Source: Noviherbaspirillum malthae | GTDB lineage: Bacteria > Pseudomonadota > Gammaproteobacteria > Burkholderiales > Burkholderiaceae_D | Assembly: GCF_015352985.1 (NCBI RefSeq) | Contig: NZ_JACYXF010000034.1 | Coordinates: 1-59,416, forward strand | Reading direction: 5' to 3' | Length of the DNA stretch: 59,416 nt | Part shown: one piece after another, positions 9,695 to 18,655 of the stretch | Numbering within the stretch: position 1 is the stretch's first letter | Layout: the number at the start of each line of letters is the position of its first letter | Made by a program: the position numbers and the translations under genes | The notes under the pieces: model-generated | Told to the model about the DNA's origin: nothing | Database searches by the model: none | Seen by the model: only the letters and a program-made list of their open reading frames with translations

Positions 9695-11002
9695 TCAGAG
9701 GCCACTCTTTTGGAATAGCGCATAGAACAAGCCGTCGTGATCCTGCCCTTCCTGCGCAACAGGCAGCAGCTGTCCCGGCGCGTCGAGCCGCTGCGCTCCG
9801 TTTCTCTTGGCAAAGGCGGCCGCCTGCATTTCCGACTCCTGCGGCCACAGCGAGCACGTCACGAACAGCAGCTTGCCGTCCGGGCGCAGCATGCTCCAGA
9901 GATTGTCGAGGATGCGCGCCGACAGCGTGGCCAGCTGCAGGGCATCGCCCTTGCGCCGCAGCCAGCGAATGTCCGGGTGCCGGCGCACGATGCCGGACGC
10001 GGTGCAGGGCACGTCGGCCAGGATGCGGTCAAACGGCTGGCCGTTCCACCACTGCCGGCCCGCGGCATCGCCTTGCTGCAGCGCTGCCCTGAGCTGCAGG
10101 CGCTGCAGATTCTCGTCGATGCGCTTGAGGCGCAGGGCGTCGCTGTCGAGCGCGAGCAGATCGATGTCGGCCTGTTCCAGCAGATGGCCGGTCTTGCCGC
10201 CCGGCGCGGCGCAGGCATCCAGCACGCGCATGCCGTCCTGCACATCCAGCAGCGGCGCGGCCAGCTGGGCCGCCGCGTCCTGCACCGACACCATGCCCTC
10301 GGCAAAACCCGGGATCTGCGCCACGGGCACGGGGCGTTCAAGCTTCACCGCCCAAGGGCCGAGCGCACTCGCGGCGATGCCTTGTTCGGCGAGCATTCGC
10401 AGGTAGTCGTCCCGCCCGGTCTTGCGGCGGTTGACGCGCAGGGTCAGCGGCGGCGCGCTGTTGCCGGCGGCGAGTATGGCTTCCCATTGCGAAGGATAGG
10501 CTTGCCGGACCGTCTCGATCCACCAGTTCGGATAATTCCATCGTGCCGCCGGCTGGTTGCCGATCTGCTGCAGCAGGCCGGCGCGCTCGCGCAGGAAACG
10601 GCGCAGCACCGCATTCACCATGCCTTTCGCATGAGCGATGGCGGGGTCGGAGTCGGCGGCGGTCACGGCCTGGTCGACCACGGTAAAGTCTTCATACGGC
10701 GCATCGGCATCGTCATTGAGCATCAAGGCCAGCGCGCAGCAGAGCAGGCCGTGGAGTTCGGCCGGCGACGGCGGCTTGCTGGCCAGGATCGAGAGGAGGG
10801 CCTCGGCCTGGCCGAGGCGGCGCATCGTGCGGTAAGCGATGTCCTGCATTGCGCCCCGGGCCTGCAGCGGCGGATTGAGCTGGCCGAAGATCGCGGCGAG
10901 GGCCTGCGGCAGGGCGTTACCGGCCTTCACCTTGGCGACCGCGCGCGCGGCGCCGAGCAGGCTATAGGCAAGGGAATCGTTTTTCAGAGAGGATTTCGGC
11001 AC
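9695..11002 (-). CDS. rsmB: 16S rRNA (cytosine-967-C5)-methyltransferase RsmB
   Basis: The 435-residue enzyme has an N-terminal NusB-like RNA-binding domain (about 1-150, including AKGMVNAVLRRFLRE) and a C-terminal SAM-dependent methyltransferase domain. It carries motif I LDACAAPGGKTGHLLE near 252-267 and the two catalytic cysteines of m5C methyltransferases: the releasing Cys in VPCTASGIVRRHPD and the nucleophile in VTCSLWPQES. Length matches the family. It heads the minus-strand run ending in the CobW-like gene. The 238 bp between it and DUF4390 holds no supported gene, so an internal promoter for DUF4390-ntrYX is possible. Confidence 0.94.
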   Translation of the reverse strand: MPKSSLKNDSLAYSLLGAARAVAKVKAGNALPQALAAIFGQLNPPLQARGAMQDIAYRTMRRLGQAEALLSILASKPPSPAELHGLLCCALALMLNDDADAPYEDFTVVDQAVTAADSDPAIAHAKGMVNAVLRRFLRERAGLLQQIGNQPAARWNYPNWWIETVRQAYPSQWEAILAAGNSAPPLTLRVNRRKTGRDDYLRMLAEQGIAASALGPWAVKLERPVPVAQIPGFAEGMVSVQDAAAQLAAPLLDVQDGMRVLDACAAPGGKTGHLLEQADIDLLALDSDALRLKRIDENLQRLQLRAALQQGDAAGRQWWNGQPFDRILADVPCTASGIVRRHPDIRWLRRKGDALQLATLSARILDNLWSMLRPDGKLLFVTCSLWPQESEMQAAAFAKRNGAQRLDAPGQLLPVAQEGQDHDGLFYALFQKSGL

Positions 11003-11084
11003 GAATGTACAGGCAATGGCAAAAACAATAAGAAAGGCGATGGCGCAGCAGTTTGCGCGCTGCGCGTGGTTCGAGTAAGCGGCT

Positions 11085-11726
11085 TTACTGGCGCGTCAAG
11101 GCCAGCTTGACGCCGAGTCCGACGAAGGCGGCGCCGACGGTGCGTTCCAGCCAGAGCCGCATTCGCGGGCTGCGGCCAGCGCGGCGTGCCAGCGTTCCGG
11201 CGAGGAAAGCGGTTCCGCTGTTCCATACCGTGCTGATCAGCGTGAACACGATCCCCAGCAGCAGGAATCCCCAGGTCTTCTGGCTTGCATCGGCCCGCAC
11301 GAACTGCGGAATGAATGCCAGGAAAAACAGGACTACCTTGGGGTTGAGCACATTGGTGAGCATGGCTTGCCAGAAGATGGTGCTCAGCGAACGGGTGTTC
11401 TCGGGCATCGTTTCGCCGGCGGTTTCGGCGCCGGATCTGCTCAGCATCATGCGCAGGCCGAGATAGACGAGATAAGCGCCGCCCGCCAGCTTGACCGCGG
11501 TGAAGGCGGTGGCCGACGCCGCGATGATGGCGCTCAGTCCGATCGCCGAAGCCAGCGCATGGACGCAGCAGCCCGCGGAAATGCCGAGCGCCGACAGGAG
11601 CCCGGCGGTGCGTCCCTGTGCAATGCTGCGCCCGACGATATAGGCGGTGTCAGGGCCGGGTGTTGCATTGAGAAGCAGCACGGCCATGATAAACAGGCCG
11701 AAATTGTAAATGCCGAACAGATCCAT
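11085..11726 (-). CDS. LysE/RhtB-family amino-acid exporter
   Basis: The 213-residue integral membrane protein has six predicted membrane segments. It has the family's N-terminal signature NATPGPDTAYIVGRSIAQGR at about 20-39 and the ALGISAG stretch that follows it. These belong to the LysE/RhtB superfamily, which exports amino acids such as homoserine, threonine or leucine. The substrate cannot be read from sequence. It is a stand-alone gene on the minus strand, 82 bp upstream of rsmB in the direction of transcription, with its own start codon 11724-11726. Confidence 0.88.
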   Translation of the reverse strand: MDLFGIYNFGLFIMAVLLLNATPGPDTAYIVGRSIAQGRTAGLLSALGISAGCCVHALASAIGLSAIIAASATAFTAVKLAGGAYLVYLGLRMMLSRSGAETAGETMPENTRSLSTIFWQAMLTNVLNPKVVLFFLAFIPQFVRADASQKTWGFLLLGIVFTLISTVWNSGTAFLAGTLARRAGRSPRMRLWLERTVGAAFVGLGVKLALTRQ

Positions 11727-12112
11727 GATGGGGGTGCGCCTTGCCTGATGTCGAAGGAATAAGACGTTTGCGATGCCGAAGGAAGAATTGTAGCCGCAAT
11801 GGCGGCGGGCGCCGGAAAGGCTTAGCTCAGGGGATGTTCATGACGCCTTCGGGACCGGGGCCGATAGAAGGCATGCTCACCGGAGGCTGGACGTCGGAAG
11901 GCAAACGCCGGCTCCAACCGGAACGGCTTGCCGTTTTCGCAAGGCCGCATGCGATCGCATGAATCTTCATGCGGCAGCAGGCGGTCGTGCGACAGCGCGT
12001 AACGTGGCGTTACGTGTTGTCATGCAGGCGCCGGCAGTCTGCCATCAAACGACGCACGCCATCGCAAGCCGGATGGCGGCATCTTGTCTTGTTCCTGGAT
12101 ACATATCAGCCC
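11727..12112 (-). other. 386-bp stretch without a supported gene
   Basis: This gap lies upstream of the LysE gene and downstream of the DUF1840 gene, both on the minus strand. It should contain the LysE promoter, but I cannot point to confident -35/-10 elements. A short minus-strand frame (11827-11970, 47 codons, Pro-rich C-terminus ending MNIP) has no ribosome binding site and I do not call it as a gene. I see no hairpin with a T-run. Confidence 0.5.
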
Positions 12113-12457
12113 CTATACACCCCACATGACATCCTGCTTCTCCTGCTTGGCCGCGCGCAGCATGGCCAGCAAGGGATAAGCCCGTGTTGCGAAGGTGACA
12201 AATTCGACGGGTTCATGCTCGTTGTCGTCGCCCTTCTCGTTGTGATGAGCGGCAACATCGCGCTGCACCTCCTCCGTCATCGGATGCAGCCGGCTTTCCG
12301 CAATTTCCGCCTCGAGCTTGGCGACGGCCTGCGGCGCTTCCTCGGCGGTAATGACGCCACGCTTGACGTCCTTGTGGAACAAATCAAGTATGCGCTTTGC
12401 ATGCTCTTCATACATCAGCACTTCGGCGGCGGCCTTTGATTTGAATGTCACCAGCAT
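12113..12457 (-). CDS. DUF1840 family protein
   Basis: The 114-residue protein begins MLVTFKSKAAAEVLMYEEHAK and ends PLLAMLRAAKQEKQDVMWGV. Both ends are characteristic of the DUF1840 family of proteobacteria, and the function is unknown. It has no signal peptide, no cysteines and a charged middle section (HHNEKGDDNEHEPVEF), so it is predicted cytosolic. The ATG at 12455-12457 follows a good ribosome binding site (TGGAGGTTCC). It appears to be a single-gene unit. Confidence 0.85.
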   Translation of the reverse strand: MLVTFKSKAAAEVLMYEEHAKRILDLFHKDVKRGVITAEEAPQAVAKLEAEIAESRLHPMTEEVQRDVAAHHNEKGDDNEHEPVEFVTFATRAYPLLAMLRAAKQEKQDVMWGV

Positions 12458-12604
12458 GGAACCTCCATTGTTCGTACGTTCTTACGATTAAAACATAGCA
12501 TGAGTTTTTTCTTTTGCTATCTGCCAAATCAGACTGCCTTCAGATTGCGCGGTTCATTTTGCGCTTTTTCATGACTCCGGCGCATGGCGCGAAAGGAATC
12601 ACGA

Positions 12605-13141
12605 TCAGCCCGGCTTGAACGACGTAAGAAAGGTATCGATGGCCTCGCGGGAAACGTCCTTTTCCTTGCCGACCACGACGGCCTGGTACACCCTGCGGTC
12701 GCGCGCGGCGAAGCGCGCCACCATCAGGCGGCCCTGGCCGGCGACTTCGATTTCCGACATGACCGGGACGGCAGGCGCGGCAAGCTGCCGTTCCTGCTTG
12801 ATCGAGCCGCCAAGGTTGCGCACCATCGCGGTTTTCATCGCGGCCAGTGCGGTCGCCGCCTGCGCTGCATCAGGCAATTCCGCGGTGCCGACGGCGAAGG
12901 TGACGCCGTCGACCTCCGCGGCGGTCATGGTCATGGTGACCTTGATGCCGTCGAGATCGATCGGGCGCGAATGCGAGGAGGGCTTGGCCGGCATCAGCAC
13001 CACGTAGGGCGCATCCGGTCCGCGCGTCTCGCGCCAGTTGTAGGTGGGATTGCAAGCCTGCAGCAAGGCCAGGCTTGCAAGAAGAAGCGCCTTGCGCGCC
13101 AGTGACAGAGGAAAAAATGAAATGAATGCCATGAGCGACAT
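12605..13141 (-). CDS. putative lipoprotein of unknown function
   Basis: The 178-residue product starts at ATG 13139-13141, which I chose over the TTG at 13186 because it directly precedes a lipoprotein signal peptide: hydrophobic core LLLASLALLQ followed by the lipobox LQAC at about 27-30. The mature part (about 148 residues) is a mixed alpha/beta domain with a repeated theme of AAMKTAMVRNLGG and SREAIDTFLTSF near the end. I do not recognise a named family. It starts 49 bp after the EamA transporter stop on the same strand and may share its transcript. Confidence 0.7.
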   Translation of the reverse strand: MSLMAFISFFPLSLARKALLLASLALLQACNPTYNWRETRGPDAPYVVLMPAKPSSHSRPIDLDGIKVTMTMTAAEVDGVTFAVGTAELPDAAQAATALAAMKTAMVRNLGGSIKQERQLAAPAVPVMSEIEVAGQGRLMVARFAARDRRVYQAVVVGKEKDVSREAIDTFLTSFKPG

Positions 13142-13189
13142 GGTAACAGGTCGGCCATGCCGGCCCTGCACCTTGCCGCCCGACAAAAT

Positions 13190-14161
13190 CTATCCCGCGA
13201 CCGCTTCCGCGGCGGCACCGCCGCGTGCCTGCTGGAAAGTCCGCACGCCCAGCATCACGCCGATGCAAAGCAGGGCAATGCCCGTCAGCACCGCCGCGCC
13301 CGGCGCCGCACCGCGCCAGATGAAGGCATACAGCAAGGCCGACAGCGTCTCGAACACGATCAGCTGTCCGGCTAGCGAGGTCGGCAGGCGCTGGCTGGCC
13401 TTGTTCCACAACATGGTGCCGAGCCAGGAAGCGCAGAAGCCGAGCGTGAGCATGAGGCCGATGAAGGGCAGCGGACGCGGGCCGAGGGGGAAGTCGTAGC
13501 CCTGGCCCTGCACCGCATTGAAGATGCCGTAGCCGATGAAGCCCGCCAGCGCCAGCGGCAATGTGGCCAGGCCCTGCGCGGTCGACCAGGTCGAGGAACG
13601 GATGTGCGGATGCCGTTTCATGTGACGCGCATTCATGATCGGATACCAGGTCCACGAGGCCAGCGCGATCAGCGCGATCAGGCAGCCCAGCGCATAGTCC
13701 GCCGTCGACCGGGAGCCGTCGAGATGCGCGAGTTCGCTGGCATTGACCAGCATGAGGCCGGCGAAGATGATCACCAGCGAAGGCGCGAGGCGGCGCCATG
13801 CCACCGCTTCCGAAGGATGGCCGGGCGACCAGTTGGAGAAGATCGAGATGATCACCGGCAGGGTGCCGATCAGCATCGCCGGCAGCGGCGCATCGGCCAG
13901 CTGGATCGCAGTGGCCAGCGCCGCGTAATACAGGATGTTGCCGACCAGGGACAGCTTGAGCGCCGCGGTCCAGTCGGCCCTGGTCAGGGACAGGATGCGC
14001 GCGCGGTCGAACCAGGCCGGCACCAGCGCGATCAGGCCGAAGCCGAGATAGCGTCCGAAGGAAAGGATCAGGCCGGGATAATCGCCCAGCATCAGGGGAG
14101 CGACGAAGACCAGGCCCCACAACAGCCCGGCGCCGAGCGCGCACAGCAAACCGATGAACAT
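13190..14161 (-). CDS. EamA/DMT-family transporter
   Basis: The 323-residue integral membrane protein has about ten predicted transmembrane helices arranged as two EamA repeats. The first repeat opens MFIGLLCALGAGLLWGLVFVAP and ends near the SIFSNW segment. The second ends VFETLSALLYAFIWRGAAPG and LTGIALLCIGVMLG, the usual EamA C-terminal pattern. It is a drug/metabolite transporter superfamily member, and its substrate is unknown. A divergent AraC regulator is not adjacent: the AraC gene lies upstream on the same strand, 35 bp away, so the two could be co-transcribed and functionally linked. Confidence 0.87.
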   Translation of the reverse strand: MFIGLLCALGAGLLWGLVFVAPLMLGDYPGLILSFGRYLGFGLIALVPAWFDRARILSLTRADWTAALKLSLVGNILYYAALATAIQLADAPLPAMLIGTLPVIISIFSNWSPGHPSEAVAWRRLAPSLVIIFAGLMLVNASELAHLDGSRSTADYALGCLIALIALASWTWYPIMNARHMKRHPHIRSSTWSTAQGLATLPLALAGFIGYGIFNAVQGQGYDFPLGPRPLPFIGLMLTLGFCASWLGTMLWNKASQRLPTSLAGQLIVFETLSALLYAFIWRGAAPGAAVLTGIALLCIGVMLGVRTFQQARGGAAAEAVAG

Positions 14162-14196
14162 GATACGAGTGACAGCAGGATGACAGGAGCCGTCGA

Positions 14197-15054
14197 TTAT
14201 CGTCGCGCCGCCGCCTGCGGTCTTGTACCGATTTGCTGTTGATACTGCGCCGGCGTGACGCCGTAGGTGCGCTTGAACCAGCGGTTGAGATGGCTCTGGT
14301 CGGTCAGCCCGGCCGCCGCCGCGGCTTCCGACGGCGATACGCGGCGCGCCAGCAGCTGCTTGGCGCGCGCGGCCCGGCGCGCCTGCACATACTGATGCGG
14401 CGTGACATGAAAGGCCGCCGTGAAGCTGCGCACGAAGTGGAATACCGACAGGCCCGCTTCCGCCGCCAGCGTCTCGACGCTCAGCGTTTCATCCAGCCTG
14501 TCCTCGATGCAGTCGAGCACGCGCCGCATCGACGCCATGCGCTGCCGCTCGCGTGCCGACACCTGCTGCTCGTTGCGCACATTGCACGCGTTGCGACCGT
14601 AGCGGGCGACGATGGCATCGACCAGCGGCGTGAAGCCCGATACGAAGGCGAGGTCGTCGGTTGCGGTCCACATCTGCCGGAAGACCCGATGAAACGCATC
14701 CGCCAGCGCCGGGTCGTGCACCGCGGCGTCAGGGAAAAAGGCTTCGCTGCCGGCCAGCGCATGCAGCGCGTCCGGCTCGATGTAGAGCATCTGGTAAGTC
14801 CAGCCGGCCTCGATCTCGGCTTCGCCGGTGTGCATCTCATCTGGATTGAGCATCACCAGCGTCCCGGCCGGCGCCAGATGCTCCGTGCCCTGATAGCGGA
14901 AACGCTCGACCCCGGCTTCGATGGCGCCGATCGAATAGCCGTCGTGCACGTGCGGCGCAAACGCATGGTCGATCAGGCGTGCGGAATACAGCTCCACGCC
15001 CGGAAGATGCGGGCTTGCCTTGAAGGTAACGAATTCGGAGGGATGCTGGAACAT
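14197..15054 (-). CDS. AraC-family transcriptional regulator
   Basis: The 285-residue protein has an N-terminal cupin-like sensing domain (FAPHVHDGYSIGAIEAG with the typical H-x-H/D pattern) and two helix-turn-helix units at the C-terminus, about residues 185-280 (VETLAAEAGLSVFHFVRSF and PSEAAAAAGLTDQSHLNRWFKRTYG). I set the start at ATG 15052-15054 because AAGGA lies 7 bases upstream and the protein then begins MFQHPSEFVTF. The longer frame from 15114 adds 20 atypical Cys-rich residues. It probably controls the EamA transporter just downstream, as AraC-exporter pairs often do. Confidence 0.87.
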   Translation of the reverse strand: MFQHPSEFVTFKASPHLPGVELYSARLIDHAFAPHVHDGYSIGAIEAGVERFRYQGTEHLAPAGTLVMLNPDEMHTGEAEIEAGWTYQMLYIEPDALHALAGSEAFFPDAAVHDPALADAFHRVFRQMWTATDDLAFVSGFTPLVDAIVARYGRNACNVRNEQQVSARERQRMASMRRVLDCIEDRLDETLSVETLAAEAGLSVFHFVRSFTAAFHVTPHQYVQARRAARAKQLLARRVSPSEAAAAAGLTDQSHLNRWFKRTYGVTPAQYQQQIGTRPQAAARR

Positions 15055-15150
15055 GGCGGAGTCCTTGCTGCATCCGCATTGCAGGCCTGCAATGCGGATG
15101 CAGCACGATATCACGCGATGATAAATCTTTGTCCGTCCCCATGCCGGAGT

Positions 15151-15486
15151 TCATGCGCGGCGTCCGGAAAGGCGGCGCCATAGTCCGAGCGCGGCCGCCA
15201 TGTGCCGCGGCAACGCCAGCCATGCCGGCATGCGGCGTCTGCGCGGCAGGGCGATGATCTCGGCCGGCGCCAGCGCGGTCAGGCTGATCCAGCCGCCATC
15301 GTCGATCGCATGCGCCTGTCCTTCCGTCAATGCGATCGAAGACGACAGCAGCTGCTCTCCCAGCCATTGCGGCGCTTGCGTCAATGAAAGCCTGCCGCCG
15401 GCAATGACGATGGCGGCGGCCTGGCCGGCGTGCAGGTGCAGGGTTTGCCCGCGTTGCAGGCAATATCGTTCGGCGGCGCGTTCCAT
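15151..15486 (-). CDS. DUF2917 family protein
   Basis: The 111-residue protein is a small beta-rich, cupin-like domain (RGQTLHLHAGQAAAIVIAGGRLSLTQ, then SIALTEGQAHAIDDGG) with a basic C-terminal tail (ALPRRRRMPAWLALPRH). This fits DUF2917, whose function is unknown. The start at ATG 15484-15486 has an AAAGGACAG ribosome binding site. The longer frame from 15555 is less likely. It is divergent from the MocR-type regulator, sharing a 178-bp intergenic region. MocR-type regulators often control the divergent neighbour, so this gene is a candidate target. Confidence 0.75.
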   Translation of the reverse strand: MERAAERYCLQRGQTLHLHAGQAAAIVIAGGRLSLTQAPQWLGEQLLSSSIALTEGQAHAIDDGGWISLTALAPAEIIALPRRRRMPAWLALPRHMAAALGLWRRLSGRRA

Positions 15487-15572
15487 GATGGCTGTCCTTT
15501 CCTGGCTGTTGAACTGCCTCCATCGTAGGCGCCGAGGCTTGGCCGCAACAGGCACAGGAAACGCCGCGGTGC

Positions 15573-15634
15573 ATCGTAACAGGGAAGCGCTTGCGCATCT
15601 GTTATCGTACGATTTGTCGACATCTATATCTGTT
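15573..15634. promoter_or_regulatory. candidate operator region between DUF2917 and mocR-type genes
   Basis: The 178-bp divergent region holds a perfect 10-bp palindrome ATCGTACGAT at 15604-15613. It also holds a direct repeat ATCTGTT at 15597-15603 and 15628-15634 (31 bp apart, about three helical turns), and ATCGTAACAG at 15573-15582, whose inverse (CTGTTA...CGAT) recurs at 15599-15613. MocR/GntR regulators commonly bind direct repeats between divergent genes. The repeats are seen; the binding is inferred. Confidence 0.35.
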
Positions 15635-15664
15635 CAGGCAGCGCCTGGCGGATCATCATGCGGT

Positions 15665-17113
15665 ATGGACGTCCCACCTCTCTATCGCCGGCTGGCAGAC
15701 CATTATCTCGGCGCCATCAAGGCCGGTACGCTGCCGCGCGGCGAGCGCATGCCTTCGGTGCGCGCGATGATGCGCCTGCATCAGGTCAGCCTGTCGACGG
15801 CGCTGCAGACCTGCCGCGTGCTGGAAAGCGAGGGCTGGATAGAAGCGCGGCCGCGCTCCGGCTACTTCGTGCGCCAGCCGCAGCGCGCCGCCATCCTGCC
15901 GCTGGAGGAACCCAGCATCCTGAAGCCGCCGGACCCGGCGCAGTATGTCGGCATGCATGCGCGCGTCTCCGAATTCATCGCGCGCGGCCGCAGCCATCCC
16001 GTCGCCGTCAATTTTTCCGGTGCGCGCGCCGCGCCGGAATACTATCCGGCCGAGCAGCTGAAGAATGCGGCGATCCGCGCGGTGCGCCGCCATCCCGAAA
16101 TGCTGGTGCGGGCATCGCCTCCCGGGGGCAACGCCTATTTCCGCGCCGTGCTCGCCAAGCGTGCGATGGCCGGCGGCATGGTGCTGTCGGCAGATGAAAT
16201 CACCATCACCCACGGCTGCATCGAGGCACTCAATCTGGCGCTGCGCGCCGTCACCCAGCCCGGCGACACGGTGGCCGTCGAATCCCCGACCTTCTACGGC
16301 CTGCTGCAGATACTGGAAAGCCTCGGGCTGCGAGCACTCGAAATTCCGACCAGCGCCACGCGCGGCATCTCGGTCGATGCGCTCGACATGGCGATACAGG
16401 CGTATGGCAACATCAGGGCGGTGGTGGTGGTGCCGCACCTGCAGAATCCGCTCGGCAGCATCATGTCGGATGCCGACAAGGAGCGGCTGGTGCTGCTGTG
16501 CGAGCGGCACGGCATTCCGCTCATCGAGGACGACACCTATACCTCGCTTGCCGACGGCGATGCGCCGCTGCAGGCGCTCAAGGCATGGGACCGCAGCGGC
16601 AACGTGATTCACTGCGCCTCGCTGCACAAGATACTTGCACCCGGCATGCGGCTGGGATGGATGGTGGCGGGCAAGTGGCAGGCGCGGGTGGCAATGCTCA
16701 AGTATGCGCAGACGCGCGACAACGAGGAATGGTCGCAGATCGCGGCAGCGGAGTTTCTGTCTTCGCCCGACTACGACAGGCACTTGCGGAAACTGCGCGC
16801 CGCATTGCGGCCGCAACGAGAACGCATCGCCGAAACCATCGCCGCCAGCTTCCCGGCCGGGACGCGGCTCACGGTGCCGCAGGGAGGCATCACGATGTGG
16901 CTGGAACTGCCCGGCGGCCTGCCTTCATCTTTGCTGTTCGACGCGGCACTGAGGCAGGGCATACTGATCGCGCCGGGTTCGATGTTTTCCAACTCCGGCC
17001 GCTTCGATGCCTTCGTGCGCCTGAGCTGCGGCGCGCGGCATACGCCGGAGGTGGAGAATGCCGTGCGCAGCCTCGGGCAGATTGTGGGCGGCTTGCTGCG
17101 CGAGGCGGCTTAA
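15665..17113 (+). CDS. MocR-type PLP-dependent regulator (GntR HTH plus aminotransferase domain)
   Basis: The 482-residue protein begins MDVPPLYRRLADHYLGAIKAG. A GntR winged helix-turn-helix spans about 1-75 (GERMPSVRAMMRLHQVSLSTALQTCRVLE). A fold-type I aminotransferase domain follows, with the PLP-binding lysine at about residue 322 in SLHKILAPGMRLGW and the ITHGCIEALNLALRAV and VESPTFYGLLQIL regions. The long frame upstream to 15200 runs through the divergent gene and I discard it. MocR proteins use PLP-bound effector to control amine, vitamin B6 or amino-acid genes; the effector here is unknown. The gene converges with comM, leaving only 14 bp between the stops. Confidence 0.9.
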   Translation: MDVPPLYRRLADHYLGAIKAGTLPRGERMPSVRAMMRLHQVSLSTALQTCRVLESEGWIEARPRSGYFVRQPQRAAILPLEEPSILKPPDPAQYVGMHARVSEFIARGRSHPVAVNFSGARAAPEYYPAEQLKNAAIRAVRRHPEMLVRASPPGGNAYFRAVLAKRAMAGGMVLSADEITITHGCIEALNLALRAVTQPGDTVAVESPTFYGLLQILESLGLRALEIPTSATRGISVDALDMAIQAYGNIRAVVVVPHLQNPLGSIMSDADKERLVLLCERHGIPLIEDDTYTSLADGDAPLQALKAWDRSGNVIHCASLHKILAPGMRLGWMVAGKWQARVAMLKYAQTRDNEEWSQIAAAEFLSSPDYDRHLRKLRAALRPQRERIAETIAASFPAGTRLTVPQGGITMWLELPGGLPSSLLFDAALRQGILIAPGSMFSNSGRFDAFVRLSCGARHTPEVENAVRSLGQIVGGLLREAA

Positions 17114-17127
17114 CGGGTTGTTTAGAT

Positions 17128-18651
17128 TTACTGCTCGCGCAGCGCACGTCGATACTGGATCGCCTCGGCCACATGCGGCTGCGCAATCGCATCCGCTCCC
17201 GCCAGGTCGGCAATCGTGCGCGCCACTTTCAGCACCCGGTGGTACGCCCGCGCCGACCAGTTCAGCCGCGTCATCGCGGTGCGCAGCAATTGTTCGCCGC
17301 CGGCATCGGGCCGGCACAGCTCATCGATCTCTGATGTGGTCAGCGCCTGGTTGTATTTGCCTTGCCGCTTCAGCTGGCGTTCACACGCCTGGTTCACACG
17401 GGCGGCGATGGTCTGCGAGCTTTCGCCTTCGGCTTTCTTCAGCAATTCCTCGTGCGGAAGCGCGCCGACCTGGATCTGCAAATCGATGCGGTCGAGCAGC
17501 GGTCCGGAGATCTTGTCCTGGTAGCGCGCCACCATGTCGGGCGTGCAGCGGCAGCGGTTGGCGGCGTGGCCGAGATAGCCGCAGGGGCAGGGGTTCATCG
17601 CCGCGATCAGCTGGAAGCGCGCCGGGAAATCGGATTGCCGCGCCGCGCGCGAAATCGTGATATGGCCCGACTCCAGCGGTTCGCGCAGCACTTCCAGCAC
17701 CTTGCGGTCGAACTCGGGCAGCTCGTCGAGGAAGAGCACGCCGCGATGCGCGAGCGAAATCTCGCCCGGACGCGGGGTGCCTCCGCCGCCCACCAAGGCA
17801 ACCCCGGACGCGGTGTGATGCGGCGCGCGGAACGGGCGGGCCTTCCAGCGCGAGATGGAAAAGCCGCTGGTCAGTGACTGTACCGCGGCCGACTCCAGCG
17901 CCTCGTCATCGGTCATCGGCGGCAGGATGCCGGCGAAGCGCTGCGCGAGCATCGACTTGCCGGTGCCGGGCGGACCCACCATCAATGCGCTGTGCCCGCC
18001 TGCGGCCGCGACCTCCAGTGCCCGCTTGGCCTGCGCCTGGCCTTTCACATCGGAAAAGTCAGGATAGACCGGACGCGCCTCGTTCGCCTGCGCACGATGG
18101 CGGCCGAGCTTGGCTTCGCTGTCCCTGGCGGCGAAATGGGCGCAGACCTGCAGCAGCGAGTCGGCCGGATAAATCACGGCGTCGCTCACCAGCGCCGCTT
18201 CGTCGGCATTGGCGCGCGGCAGGATGAATGCGCGCCGCTTTCCCGAGGCATGTTCGGCGCGGTGCATCGCAAAGGTCATCGCCAGCGCGCCGCGGATGGG
18301 GCGCAGTTCGCCAGACAACGACAGCTCGCCGGCGAATTCATAGTTGCCGAGTTCGTCGGCCGGCATCTGTTCGGAAGCGGCGAGAATGCCGAGTGCGATC
18401 GGCAGGTCGAAGCGGCCGGATTCCTTGGGCAGGTCGGCGGGGGCGAGGTTGACCGTGATGCGGCGTGCGGGAAATTCGAAACGGGCATTCTGCAGCGCCG
18501 CCCGCACCCGGTCCTTCGATTCCTTCACTTCCGTTTCCGGAAGCCCGACGATGGTGAAGCTCGGCAGCCCGTTGGCAAGATGCACTTCCACCGTGACTTC
18601 GGGCGCGTGCATGCCTGCCAGCGCCCGGCTTTTCAGAACGGCAAGCGTCAT
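17128..18651 (-). CDS. comM: YifB/ComM-family Mg-chelatase-like AAA+ ATPase
   Basis: The 507-residue protein has an N-terminal Lon-S5-fold domain (about 20-140, LANGLPSFTIVGLPETEVKE), a Mg-chelatase AAA+ domain with Walker A VGPPGTGKSMLA at about 225-236 and Walker B GVLFLDELPEF, and a C-terminal helical lid (SARAYHRVLKVARTIADL). The zinc-like CPCGYLGH...CRC cluster is a family hallmark. ComM is a hexameric helicase promoting branch migration during natural transformation; the family name is widely conserved also in non-competent species. Downstream gene in its transcript: none. ubiK lies 4 bp upstream on the same strand. Confidence 0.93.
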   Translation of the reverse strand: MTLAVLKSRALAGMHAPEVTVEVHLANGLPSFTIVGLPETEVKESKDRVRAALQNARFEFPARRITVNLAPADLPKESGRFDLPIALGILAASEQMPADELGNYEFAGELSLSGELRPIRGALAMTFAMHRAEHASGKRRAFILPRANADEAALVSDAVIYPADSLLQVCAHFAARDSEAKLGRHRAQANEARPVYPDFSDVKGQAQAKRALEVAAAGGHSALMVGPPGTGKSMLAQRFAGILPPMTDDEALESAAVQSLTSGFSISRWKARPFRAPHHTASGVALVGGGGTPRPGEISLAHRGVLFLDELPEFDRKVLEVLREPLESGHITISRAARQSDFPARFQLIAAMNPCPCGYLGHAANRCRCTPDMVARYQDKISGPLLDRIDLQIQVGALPHEELLKKAEGESSQTIAARVNQACERQLKRQGKYNQALTTSEIDELCRPDAGGEQLLRTAMTRLNWSARAYHRVLKVARTIADLAGADAIAQPHVAEAIQYRRALREQ

Positions 18652-18655
18652 CGGC

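Noticed and set aside
11827..11970. 47-codon minus-strand frame with a Pro-rich C-terminus
   Set aside because: It has no ribosome binding site, no family resemblance and no partner; an open frame of this size is expected in high-GC DNA.
15200..15664. Upstream extension of the MocR-type frame
   Set aside because: It crosses the divergent DUF2917 gene; the GntR domain starts at 15665.
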